Below are positions 51,167 to 61,779 of a stretch of DNA of 64,000 nt, piece after piece. The position numbers and the translations under genes are program-made. The stretch is from Antitrichia curtipendula. Taxonomy: Eukaryota > Streptophyta > Bryopsida > Hypnales > Leucodontaceae. The stretch covers positions 20,646,001-20,710,000 of the forward strand of contig OX579635.1 of the NCBI GenBank assembly GCA_951230915.1. The letters are read 5' to 3'. Every line of letters starts with the position of its first letter. Position 1 is the first letter of the stretch. A model generated the notes under the pieces. The model did not search any database, was not told the DNA's origin, and saw only the letters and a program-made list of their open reading frames with translations.

Positions 51167-51526
51167 ATATTTGAAGTAGAATTCCAGACTTCATTTTAGC
51201 ACTGTGGAATTAAAAATGCAACAAAATTTGAACAAAAAACAGTTGATAAATTAAGAGAACATTCATCTCTAAAAATCCGTTTGAGATTTCAATTTTTTGA
51301 TCAAAAGTTATGGACAAAATTCAAAGAAGATGTTTGAAAATGTCACAGAAAATGTCGCTTCCAACCCCTCTCTAAATTTTTTCCATAACTTTTGATTAGA
51401 AGCTCAAAATCTCAAACAAATTTTGGGGTATAAAATTTAACTTCATTTAAAAAAAAAATTAGTTCAAATTTTTATAAATAAAAATTTACTATGCCTAAAT
51501 CAGGTTTGAAATTCTACTTCAAATAC
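51167..51526. repeat. Foldback element, copy 2
   Basis: About 360 bp. Arms ATATTTGAAGTAGAATTCCAG and its near complement ending GAAATTCTACTTCAAATAC. The centre (GTTATGGACAAAATTCAAAG ... CCATAACTTTTGATTAGAAG) is homologous to the copies at 49.3 and 58.2 kb. Confidence 0.82.
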
Positions 51527-52446
51527 AATTCTTGCTTTTGATTTAACTATAAGAAGGTCACTATTTCTACTATTATTTCTAATTTATATATGCCACATGG
51601 GTTGTTTCACCTCCTTCCACCTCATATGTTTATAAACAACTTGCGTTTACAATTGAAAACACAAACCACAAATAGCTTGGGAAGAAAAGTAAGTTATTTA
51701 GTTGTTGAATTTTGGTTTTTTTCAATGATTTGAATGTTTAGTTGTTTGAAGTTTTATTTAAGAGTTAAGGAGCTTGTTTTGCTATCAACCTAGTTAGTGT
51801 GTACGTGCGCTCCCACCGACTCAATTGAAATGTATTATGTTTTCTGACACATTATGACATGTGTCCTCTTAGCTACTAATGTAGATGTGGAATATTTCAC
51901 ACCATTCCATCCAAAGGAAGGCAATCCTTTTCAATGCTACTAAATGTTTTGAAAGGCCTAACATGTATAACCCCAATCAATTTATGGCTTCTCAAAATCT
52001 AGTCTACAATTTTTTTAAATGAATTTTTAATGTGATTTTTTCTCCAAGATCTAGTGTAATTGAGGCTCATTTACAAGTGCCCTAAACACTATAGAAAATC
52101 AAGATTGTAATGGACACCCTTGCACAAAATCTTTAAAAAATAAATCATAATAAATCATTTTCAAAATCAGAATTTTGATGCTAAAACTAGACTTAAAAAA
52201 AGAATTTTTCAAAAATATAAACTACTATGAATAGCAACTAGGTTAGGTTTTATTTTACTTCAAAGTATTGTTGACACCAAAATTTGATGCCTTGAGCATT
52301 TAGGGGTTAATTGAATGCTCTTGAAGGGAAAACAACAATTGGCTTGGAATCATGAGCAAAATGAAGAATTGAATTACATTACGTACTAACCTTGCTTGAT
52401 TACCCCCATGTGCGCGTGTTCCATTTCCCAAGCACCAGGCAGGGTA
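51527..52446. other. Intergenic, no gene seen
   Basis: AT-rich tract. TTTAGGGGTTAATTG near 52308 resembles a right end of the TTAA-flanked family, but no partner was found. Confidence 0.45.
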
Positions 52447-52857
52447 AGGTAGGAGGCTCTGAAAGCGAGCGGGCATTTAGAACTGCTCATGTAGACTCGC
52501 CTGAAATGGACATAAGGTGGTCTTTAAATGGATCTTCTATAGTTATTGAATGGATCGGTAAAAGAAATATTATTTATTGCAAGAGCCAATCATTCTCTTT
52601 GTTTTCCCATTTCTCTTTTGAAACTGCATCTGAACGTTTTATGGAAGACCTAGGGTCATAAATAGGGACCTATGACTCATTACGTTTGAAAATTCATAAG
52701 TAATTCAAAAATGCTTCAAAAAATACGAAACGACTTGTGTTATGATCACAATCTATTTTTCTTTGTCTGAAAAATGAGCTAATAATAATCTCATACAAGA
52801 AACCACATGAAAAAGGCAGACCAGCCCTTAGATGCTCGCTTTCAGAGCCTGCTACCT
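52447..52857. mobile_element. AGGTAG/TA MITE, copy 2 (inverted orientation)
   Basis: 411 bp with inverted ends AGGTAGGAGGCTCTGAAAGC and GCTTTCAGAGCCTGCTACCT, flanked by TA (52445-52446 and 52858-52859). The interior is the reverse complement of the copies at 29668 and 52990. The open frame ending at 52661 is a by-product of the repeat. Confidence 0.88.
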
Positions 52858-52989
52858 TATGTAGCGAGAGAGATCATATTCAGCAACTACAATTGACATA
52901 AAAAATGGAAGCCTGCCAACCCTGACAAAAGGGGGAGTGTCTGTACTAAATAGGTAATTGCAAGCAAAGAACCATAGACAAAGCCACTA

Positions 52990-53398
52990 AGGTAGTAGGC
53001 TCTAAAAGCGACCCTTTAAGGCTGATTCGCCTTTTTCATAGGTTTTCATGATTAAAAATATTTTTAGCTCATTTTTCAGAGAAAGTCAAATAGATGTCGA
53101 ATATAACACAAGTGGTTTCATATTTTTTGAAGCATTTTTGAATTAGTTATGAATTTTCAAAGATTTCTGTTGTAGGTACCTATTTGTGACCCTAGGTCTC
53201 CCAAAATCTGTCCCCTTGCAACTTCTAAAGTGATTTGAGGAAATCAAGGTCAATGATTGGCTCTCGCAATAGAAAAACAATTTTTCCTTGATGCATTCAA
53301 TAGCTAAAGTGGTCCATTCAAGGATCACCTGCAATCCATTCTACAACTAATTATAGGGTCGGTTTGAAGGAGAGGGTCGCAATTACAGCACACTACCT
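52990..53398. mobile_element. AGGTAG/TA MITE, copy 3
   Basis: 409 bp with ends AGGTAGTAGGCTCTAAAAGC and, inverted, AGGTAGTGTGCTGTAATTGC, flanked by TA (52988-52989 and 53399-53400). It lies 132 bp from copy 2 in the opposite orientation, so the two can pair into a large hairpin. Confidence 0.87.
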
Positions 53399-53410
53399 TA
53401 AGTTAAGTTA

Positions 53411-54110
53411 AGATGGGCACCCCAAAATGCGCCACGGACCCAAAACCACCATCATCACTTTGCATACATCTCCAAATCAATATGTATCCATGTGGAAGAA
53501 ACGATTCCAAAGCCTCTACCAAAATAAATTTGTAAAACAATATTCAAATGCCACGTTCTTTGGTGCATTGAAACCTCATTTCACTTGGCAACGATAAAAT
53601 ATGAAAATTTGACCACTCTTATAATACTAACGACCCAGAATAGCAAAAAGTGTCGGTTTTGGGGGGGGTGCTCACTTTATACACATCTATTGAATTCCAT
53701 CATGATTGAGTTGATGAGACTACATCTCCATTTTGTGGGGTTCTCTTTCTATAACATTGTTGAACAAGGCTGAAACAGACAAGGAGATGGGCAGGAAACG
53801 TCAAGCCTCCCCCTGGCCTCATTGTCATTGGGAGAGATAACACGGGGACTTCCGTACCAGGGCAAACTACGAGCCGGTTCACCTGAAACTATCATATATT
53901 GATGGGCAATTGATTGCAATTTTTGTGTTTGTTCAATGGTGGGTCTAAATTCCAATCTCCAAATCTTGATGAAGCTCCTAATGAATCCATATGGAATTGC
54001 TATATCGAGACTTGGGGTAAAAGGGGCTTGTGTCACATGTTCACAATTGGAAATATGAAAGTTGTCCAACCCAATATATTGGAGCATCTGCAAAATTAAT
54101 TGAGTGTGGA
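53411..54110. mobile_element. Relative of the 44234 element without the nested insertion
   Basis: Starts TAAGATGGGCACCCCAAAATGC, matching the left end of the 44234 copy. It shares ATGCCACGTTCTTTGGTGCA, ATATGAAAATTTGACCA and, at its right part, CATGTTCACAA...GTTGTCCAA with that copy. The right inverted end was not recognised, so the boundary is approximate. Confidence 0.65.
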
Positions 54111-55101
54111 ATTAGGGAGGGTTGAGTGTACTGTATTGTACCGTTCAGTAAGCTCAAATAATATTGACGGCCATCTCTGAGTCTTAGGACAAGACTAACT
54201 GCATAATTTCACTCAACTTAAGTGAGTTGGCTCAGTTCAAAGCATCGTTCCAGATGTCCAAAGCTGTTGCTTTCAGGTTAAGCAGATCGCAATTAACTTA
54301 AACCCGGCTTCGCAAAGGAAACAACTGCTAAGAAGCTTAGATTCAAGAAGCTCAAAACAGTTTCTGCAATGCTGCGAGGAACTACCAGCCAGTTCACCTG
54401 AAATTAAATTGCAGGGATACACACGTTCTTTCATTCAGCAAATTACTAAAGCTTAATGAATCTGGATGAGCAGTTTCTTCCAGATACTTTTTTTTATGCT
54501 GGTCTCTTCTGTCAGCCCCGATTCACTAGTCATTTCTGAAGGAGATGATCATACAGTATATCCATAAAAGGATGATGGCAAAAACTGCGAACATGCACAA
54601 ATCACACATTGACAGACAAAAAAAAGTTCCAAATGAATGCACATGTATTTCAGTGTGCTCTGATTAGTATTATCATAGCTGGTTGATTCTGTTTGAGTTA
54701 CCACCAAAGTAGTACACCCTTGTATTAAACTAACTGCACCAATCACAACAATCCTACCACCATGACCCTGAAATTTAAACCATCGAATCTGCACATATTG
54801 GCATGCGCACAAGACATTTCTAAACTGCTCATCTAGGAGCTTTGAACCTATAATTATGTATCTACCTGTGACCTAACTACCTCAACAACATCCAGAGAAT
54901 GTTTCGAATCCAAATGACTCTGAAGGGTTGGTCAATGCAAGCAAATTCAAGGCAGACAGAAAACAATTCAAGTATGCCTCGTCATCCGAATTTTGCAAAT
55001 TGATTTATCTACAAGATATCAAGAAAAAGCAAGTGACGATATTGTCCGTCGTGCTGGGATTAAATCAAGCCTCCCAACACGTGACGGGAGGCCCTCACAG
55101 C
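54111..55101. other. 3' flank of FNR, no gene seen
   Basis: No supported coding region. The right part is the presumed 3' UTR of the minus-strand FNR gene. Confidence 0.5.
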
Positions 55102-56238
55102 TCAATAGACCTCCACATGCCACTGCTTGTTCTTCTTCAACGCGGCCAGCTTCGGCTCCCAGCTCTCGCCCCTGGACTCCGCCACCCTCTTGAGCATGTC
55201 TTGGATGCCCGGCATCATCCCCCTCAACCCACAGAAGTAAATATGCGCGCCCTGGTCCAGCAGATTAAAAAGCTCCTCACTGTACTCCTCCATCTTGTCC
55301 TGCACATACAGCTTCCCCCCCTTGGCATTTTTCTGCTCCCGGCTCAACGCAATGTCGTATCTGAAATTCTCGGGATACTCCTTCAAGTACGAGGAAAATT
55401 CCTCGTGGTACAGCAGGCTATCAGTGTTCGCCACTCCCATGAACAGCCACGCCAGGCCATTAAACTTGAACCCCGTCTTCTCCATGAACATCCTCCGCAA
55501 GTAAGCTCTGTACGGCGCAATCCCCGTCCCTGTGGCCACCATGATATGCGTAGCTTTGGGATCGTCCTCCGGCAGTAAGAGAATCTTTCCAGAGGGCCCA
55601 ACCACTTGCACCTTGTCTCCAACCTTGGCGTCGCACAGAAAGTTGCTGCAGATGCCTTTCTTCGCAGGATCCTCTTTCCCTGTCTCGGCGTCCCAGTAGA
55701 CCGCTCTGCGAACGCACAAACTCGCCGTCTTCCCGTCAAACTCGTCACCATATCTCGTTGAAGCGATGGAGTAGAGGCGGACGGAATTCGGCTGGCCGGG
55801 CTTCTTGGGATTTTCACCAGGAGGAATGATGCCGTAGCTCTGTCCCTCCCAATACGGGACGTTCCCCTCATGGCCGATCACGATGTGGCAAGTCTCGCCT
55901 GGAGCCTTGGGTCCCACGATGCGATCTACGGACTTGATGGTGGCGAGGTAGGGGGACTTGTTCTTGAAGAGGTGCATGGGGGGGTCTTCCGCGGCTTCGA
56001 GCGACACAGGGGAGGTGGAGACCTTGGTGATGGAAGTACTGGCAGAAGATGTCACAGAGAAAGGGAAAGATCGTGCCCTGGTGGACGGGTTCGCAATCCA
56101 TCGAAGGTGATGCGGCTTTCCGCCGAAAAAACTCTTGAATTGCACAACATCTTTTGTCGACTGAAGACTCAAAGCCTCTACATGGCGGGTTTGGATCGAT
56201 GTGGTCGCTACCTGCGCAGTCAGCTGCATGGTCGCCAT
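55102..56238 (-). CDS. petH: Chloroplast ferredoxin-NADP+ reductase, intronless
   Basis: Single-exon 378-aa protein of normal precursor length. It transfers electrons from reduced ferredoxin to NADP+ at the end of photosystem I electron transport. Residues 1 to about 65 are Ser/Thr/Arg rich and look like a chloroplast transit peptide. The FAD site is present (RLYSIAS 154-160, GICSNFLCD 195-203). The NADP site is GTGIAPYR (237-244), SREQ (299-302) and FCGL (335-338). The C-terminus WHVEVY ends in the conserved Tyr that stacks on FAD. The ATG at 56238 is in frame with the transit peptide and no upstream ATG extends it. Three tandem 72-bp units lie in the leader and a TATA box is at 56619-56625. 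Seed-plant FNR genes have many introns, so the lack of introns is notable; no disabling change is seen. Confidence 0.96.
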   Translation of the reverse strand: MATMQLTAQVATTSIQTRHVEALSLQSTKDVVQFKSFFGGKPHHLRWIANPSTRARSFPFSVTSSASTSITKVSTSPVSLEAAEDPPMHLFKNKSPYLATIKSVDRIVGPKAPGETCHIVIGHEGNVPYWEGQSYGIIPPGENPKKPGQPNSVRLYSIASTRYGDEFDGKTASLCVRRAVYWDAETGKEDPAKKGICSNFLCDAKVGDKVQVVGPSGKILLLPEDDPKATHIMVATGTGIAPYRAYLRRMFMEKTGFKFNGLAWLFMGVANTDSLLYHEEFSSYLKEYPENFRYDIALSREQKNAKGGKLYVQDKMEEYSEELFNLLDQGAHIYFCGLRGMMPGIQDMLKRVAESRGESWEPKLAALKKNKQWHVEVY

Positions 56239-56282
56239 TCTAAACCTCCTCGAAATTCAACTCGGTAGAAAAACGCAATGAG

Positions 56283-56510
56283 AACTGGAATAACAAAAAG
56301 GAGCGAGAGAATTGCACCAAATGTCCCGATCGCAGCCAAATTCTACACCAACTGGTACCCAATAAAAGAACCAGCAAGATAATTGCACCAAAACTCCCTC
56401 TAGCGACAAAATCCTAAACCAAATGTGTACCCAATAAAAAAGCAGCGAGACGATAGCACCAAAAGTGCCACGAGCAGCAAAATCCTAAACCAAATGCCGT
56501 ATACCCAACA
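56283..56510. repeat. Three tandem 72-bp repeats in the FNR leader
   Basis: Units at 56283-56354, 56355-56426 and 56427-56498, with the start of a fourth. Shared blocks are GTACCCAATAAAA, TTGCACCAAA/TAGCACCAAA and AAATCCTAAACCAAATG. They lie between the FNR ATG and the TATA box, so they are probably transcribed 5' UTR. Confidence 0.85.
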
Positions 56511-56618
56511 CCGGAGATCCGATCGTTCATGAGCTCACGTGACAGTCAAGACCATAAAAGTGAAGCCGTGCGATTGAATTGAAGTAGTTCACTTTAGCGA
56601 GTAGACAAAATTCACACT

Positions 56619-56625
56619 CTTTATA
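56619..56625 (-). promoter_or_regulatory. TATA box of FNR
   Basis: TATAAAG on the minus strand, about 380 bp upstream of the ATG. This implies a leader of about 350 nt that includes the 72-bp repeats. Confidence 0.6.
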
Positions 56626-58196
56626 GACGAGCAGAGCATTGACTGCAAGTAAGCCGGGCATCGAATGTGGGCGTGGCTTTCCGATTGGGGCAATGGCAAC
56701 AGGGCTCCCAGCAAAAGGAGCCCTACAACGCAGGCCGTCGCGTCGCAACGTGAAAACGAGGGAGTCTCTGTCTGTTGCTGTTCTCGCTCTCTGTCTGTCC
56801 CGTCCCGACCCTTGAGCATCGGAAACTCAGTTTTCTTGGGCAATAGACAATAGATCCCACTAGGTTTTGAAATTAGGGATCCGTAGGGGCGTAGGGCTGG
56901 TCCTGGGGCAAGTTTGGCATACACCGTCGGTACCCGATGCTCAGGGTCAGCATTCCCTGCTGCATAATTAATTAAAGTTGACAAATGTGAATTGTGCCTA
57001 AAGGTAGAAAGATTCATTAAATTCTCGTACAATGTTGTATTTTTGAAAAAATAATATCTCACAAATTTTGGCATTTATTTTTAGAAACTGTTTAATGCAA
57101 TCCAAATCATCGGGTACAGTACTATGTTATTCTTGAAATAATTGAGTTCATTAGAATTGCACTAATACCCTTAACCCTTGAAAGGCCCTTGGGGTCCTTC
57201 TATACGACCCGTATTTAGCCTTATAACTCTTCAATTGTGGTTTACTATGCGAATTGTGATACATCCTTTTTTACATACTACCATGATTATTAATTTATTT
57301 TGTACTAAACAATATTTGGTCAATGTTTTTCTAGTCAAATACCAGCGTATTCATAATATATTATACGGATGCAAAGTGCTTACAAGCCCTTCTAGGATTA
57401 AATAATTGAATTGCTTAGAAGACAATCATACTATAGGTCAAATGGTTTGAATTAGAAGGCAATGGGTTCTAGGCAATGGACTATTTGATGTGAAAGCCAA
57501 TTGAGCCCCATTATAAGAAACAATATTGTGAGCCATGGAATTAGTGAGGGATGTTATTTCTCATAACAAGCTTCAATTTGCTTTCACATTATCAAACATA
57601 ACTTGAATGGTGGATGGTTGGACCTTGGTCAATCATACTAAATCAAGGGTACAAAAGAAGGGCTAAACAAGCCCCACTTTATGCAAAAAAACATGCCTTT
57701 CCTCATTCATGGAGAGACTATTGTTTGTTTTCAAATGGGATCCACTGAGATTGTAATAGTGTGACAAGTGTATAGGATATTCTAGAATGTCACTGGAAAA
57801 AAGATCACTAGTAGAAAGTTGTGTTTTGTCTTTCTAACATATCATATTATAGGCCAATTTAACATGTCTATAAATTGGCATGCATTATATCTTGTATTTC
57901 TCACAATACAACATTTGTTTGACAAAACATGGGGTATGAATATGATTGCCTTTGTTATGCCCTTGCATTCCAATAAAGATGATAAATATTAAGCATATGA
58001 GATTTAAACAAGCATAGTGAATCTTGACCACAACATGATTTTGTTAAGCATGAGGAGAATGCTTTCTCTAAAACATCCATTACAAGCTTTCAAAGAATAT
58101 GGGATAATGGAGCAAGGGAGAAGCTTAATTAACCAATCATAGTCATAGTAAAAATGTAGTAGTTGTGTTTTTAGTTGAACTTCATGCCTTGATTAA
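56626..58196. other. FNR upstream and intergenic DNA
   Basis: FNR promoter region at the left. At 57171 TTAACCCTTGAAAGGCCCTTGGG resembles a left end of a TTAA-type element; no matching right end was found. The rest is AT-rich without genes. Confidence 0.5.
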
Positions 58197-58482
58197 GTAT
58201 GATAAATCAACTTTTCTTAAATTTTGTCCTACTAAGAAAATGTGTGAAATAAAACTAGTTTTGAGACCCAAAAATCCTTTTGTAATTTCAAGCCTCCAAT
58301 AAAACAATATGGATAAAGTTCAAAGAAGGGTATGAGGCAAATTTTCATACCCTCTCTCTTAACTTTGTTCATAACTTATTATATGAGGCTTTAAATCATT
58401 TATGGTTTTTTGGCATTGAAAGATAAATTTATTTCTCACATTTTTATATTGGAATATTTTTGGAAATAGTTGATTTACCATA
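58197..58482. repeat. Foldback element, copy 3
   Basis: 286 bp; the left arm GTATGATAAATCAACT pairs with AGTTGATTTACCATAC. The central part (ATGGATAAAGTTCAAAGAAG ... ACCCTCTCTCTTAACTTTG) is related to the copies at 49.3 and 51.2 kb. Confidence 0.7.
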
Positions 58483-58574
58483 CTTGAACAAGGTATGAAG
58501 TTCTACTAAGCACACAATTATTCCATTTTTGACACATTTTGTTTTTATTGTTGTATCTCTTACCCCCACTTGTA

Positions 58575-59042
58575 AGGTAAACCAACCAATGATATGCAAA
58601 ATGACTAGTTTGTCTTGTTGGCATTGTGATTTTTTTTTTAATTCCACATAAAGACAAATTTGAAAAATGGGGAGAACAATTGAAATTTGATATAATTTGA
58701 TAAAATATAAATTTATTATGAATTTTTGAAGTATGCTCTCCAACTCGTCCAAAAGAATATGTAGACTACCCCAAAACCAACAAAGAGTATCCATAATGGT
58801 CATCTTACTACCAAAAATAGTCACAATATTTTTTAATATGACAATAATATGAAGGTCTATAAAACTATTACTTTTGGTGATGAATTTACACTCAAAAGGT
58901 GGAAGATCCTATTGTAGTTACTACTCATTCCATTACCATCATCCAAGTTAGACATTGATTGTGGCCATTAACTCAACCTAATATAGCCCAAATCTCATTT
59001 TTTGAAAAAAGTTTGTGGCATGGGTTGTTGCAAGACTTTAAT
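58575..59042. mobile_element. Relative of the nested AGGTAAACC element, cut by the gap
   Basis: Begins AGGTAAACCAACC after TA (58573-58574) and is collinear with 44775-45339 (ACAAAGACAAAT-like, GAATTTTTGAA, GTAGACTACCCCAA, ATAATGGTCATCTTACTACC). Its right end falls in or beyond the N run. Confidence 0.7.
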
Positions 59043-59242
59043 NNNNNNNNNNNNNNNNNNNNNNNNNNNNNNNNNNNNNNNNNNNNNNNNNNNNNNNNNN
59101 NNNNNNNNNNNNNNNNNNNNNNNNNNNNNNNNNNNNNNNNNNNNNNNNNNNNNNNNNNNNNNNNNNNNNNNNNNNNNNNNNNNNNNNNNNNNNNNNNNNN
59201 NNNNNNNNNNNNNNNNNNNNNNNNNNNNNNNNNNNNNNNNNN
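59043..59242. other. Assembly gap (200 N)
   Basis: Exactly 200 Ns, a conventional scaffold-gap placeholder; the true size is unknown. Open frames spanning it are meaningless. Confidence 0.99.
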
Positions 59243-59574
59243 AAACAAAGACATTCTAGAGGTTGACACTAAAGTGTCGGAGGAAGATAATGATTTTGAT
59301 GGCACACGGGTACCTAAGCCAATACTTGTGAGGGAGTAGATTGTCCACACTACTAAAGTCCCATTTCCAAATGTCAAGGGAGCTTCATCATCACGAGGAA
59401 AGAAGACGAGACAACCTACAAAGTGCAGCGGTCTATTGTGCAGATTGGATCTGCATCAGCCTCAATAACAGATTGTGCCCCACTCTTAGCTCCACAAGAT
59501 GGTACCAACGTCTTTGACTTTGGCCCAAATGATGACATGTTTTATGATTACAAAAAATCACTATCCAATGTTTA
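59243..59574 (+). pseudogene. Coding relic beside the gap
   Basis: The plus frame reads EVDTKVSEEDNDFDGTRVPK, then a TAG at 59337-59339, then continues in the same frame (VPFPNVKGASSSRGKKTRQ). It shifts frame near 59430 and ends as TNVFDFGPNDDMFYDYKKSL with a stop at about 59574. It looks like the C-terminal end of a decayed TE protein. No family was recognised. Confidence 0.4.
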
Positions 59575-61779
59575 AATAACTCTCTAAGGATCTTGAGAAG
59601 GAGTTTTTCTTTGTTATGGTGTTAGAAAAAACTTGAGGACAAAAATCTTTGTAATCCTATAATCATACCTGAGCTTTGCTATTTTTTATACTATAAATAA
59701 TGTTCAATTTAAAATCTTGGATTTTGATGTTTGAAACTTTAAAATGTAAAGTTTGATCTTTGTACATCCATAAAGTTTCAAGTTGGCTCTTGTATAGATA
59801 TTAATGTTTGAAAAGTGTTTTTTGAAGCGGTTATAGGAAATGGAAGTTCACAACATGCCAATTTGGTCTATCCTAATGCCATAGACTTCAAGTCAATGGT
59901 AACTTTGTACATCTTCGATCCATCCAACAAAGCCATGTGGCTTTATGATTTTACAATATGATTCTACAAGATAAAAATCCAAATCTATTGTAAATACTAT
60001 CACCCTAGAAAAATTTGTAAAAAAGCACATGAAGACCTCCTATAATCTTGGGGGTGCACTTAGTTCTACTACAACAAACCACGTGCAAACAAGTGGTTTC
60101 TAATAAACTATAATTTCAACCTAAAATTTTGAGCACTATTTAATAATGACTATAGGTTTCTATTGACAAAATTTCCAACTCAAATAAAATATAAAATGAT
60201 TTTTAGAAGAGGTTGAAAATGAACTGAAATGGCATGTTTTTCAACTCAAATAATTATAGAGAACACATTTAGATGACCATTGAATTAGTATTCAACTCAA
60301 ATGAACTTTCAATAGAGATTTATTTTTAGAAATTTTTTGTTTATTTTTTAGACAAATTTTCCTTATATAATATAGGGGTGTGAAAGTTATTTTTCAGTTC
60401 TATAGTGTATCTTTTTACTTCAAAAATTTGTAATTAATTATTATTAAAAAATAAAATCATCAATAATTCAAAACATAAACTTTTGAAGTAGAAAAATCCA
60501 TTCATATTTATTTATTTATAATTTAAAATTCAAAAAATATAGAGGGGGTCCAAAGTTTTGTTTGAACGTAGTTTCTAATAGACACTCTAAATGAACTCCT
60601 TGAGCCTATAATGAGATTATAAAAAAATTCCATCTCATAAGTTACAAATTTAGAAGTTTTTTCCTTTGCTAAAAAAATTCATAATTTGAGGCCAAATTTG
60701 GGATGAGATTTTGAGAAATCCCCAGTGAGGTCTTAATTTATGTCTAACAAGGACTCTTTGCACAAAAAAATTTCCATACACCTTGGAATAGTTCCTTTTA
60801 AAATATTCTTATTCTCAAATCTAAAACTCAAATAAAACCACAAAAAAGAATTTGTAGATGCTTTAGCATGATGCCTTTGGCGGTCTAGTCCAATATTTCG
60901 GAAGTTCAAAGCTACATTGTTAATTTTTCTCTTCTTTGTAGGAAGAACTAAATTTTTTTCTCGAAAGGTATCAGTTGACGGTTGCATCCATTCCTTATCA
61001 AAATCCCTTAATTCATTTCCTCTAATAACAAATTCTCATTGGTCACTTTCCTTCAACTTCAAATTTGCTACAATCTTCTTTCAAAGACATGTTAGTTTTG
61101 AAACTAAACTCTAAATTTTATTAATTACATCGGATACATATATAGCAAAGGAAGGGCTAGCTGCCACAACCAATTCTAAAGTTCTACTCCTTGCTTGTCT
61201 AGGCACTCCAAGCCCCTCACTAGACAACCCTAAAACAATGTATGCCCTCGCCTTGTCCAAGCACTTTAAGCCCCTCAATGGCTACCTCTAAAGTGATATC
61301 CGCCTTGTCTAAAAATATATCAACCTCTAATAACTTTGGTATTAGCTTTACATTCAAAATGGCAAGCATATAATAATTGACAATTTCATGAAAGTAGCGG
61401 CTGTATATTCACCTTTTATTTTTGCACATTGGTTGCTAGTCCTAACAATTATTTTATGGATTTTGGACCCTCCATGTTTGCACTCCAACCAATTATTTTC
61501 CCAAAAGCACCTCTAGAGAAATGAACTAACCGGCGGTTCTCTCCAACATTGTTAGGGTCCCAAACGAGAACAAGGAAATACCAAGCTTACCGTAAGTCCG
61601 TAACACCACACGCACATCAGTGTACCAACTAGAGTAACTTACGCTCTTCCTGTGGCTTTCTTTGTCGCCCTCCCTCCCTCATCACTCTCTTTCTGTCACT
61701 AGTCTTGCTTGCCATTACTTCTTGCATTTCGTTTTTGCAACCTCTGGGCACCTTGCGATCGCTCCTCTCATCAGTCTCC
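59575..61779. other. Intergenic and BPA1-like upstream region
   Basis: AT-rich and gene-free to about 61500. A CT-rich leader (CCCTCCCTCCCTCATCACTC, about 61668) precedes the start codon of the BPA1-like gene. No clear TATA box was seen. Confidence 0.5.

Noticed and set aside
58959..59377. Open frames across the N run
   Set aside because: Mostly unknown bases; meaningless.
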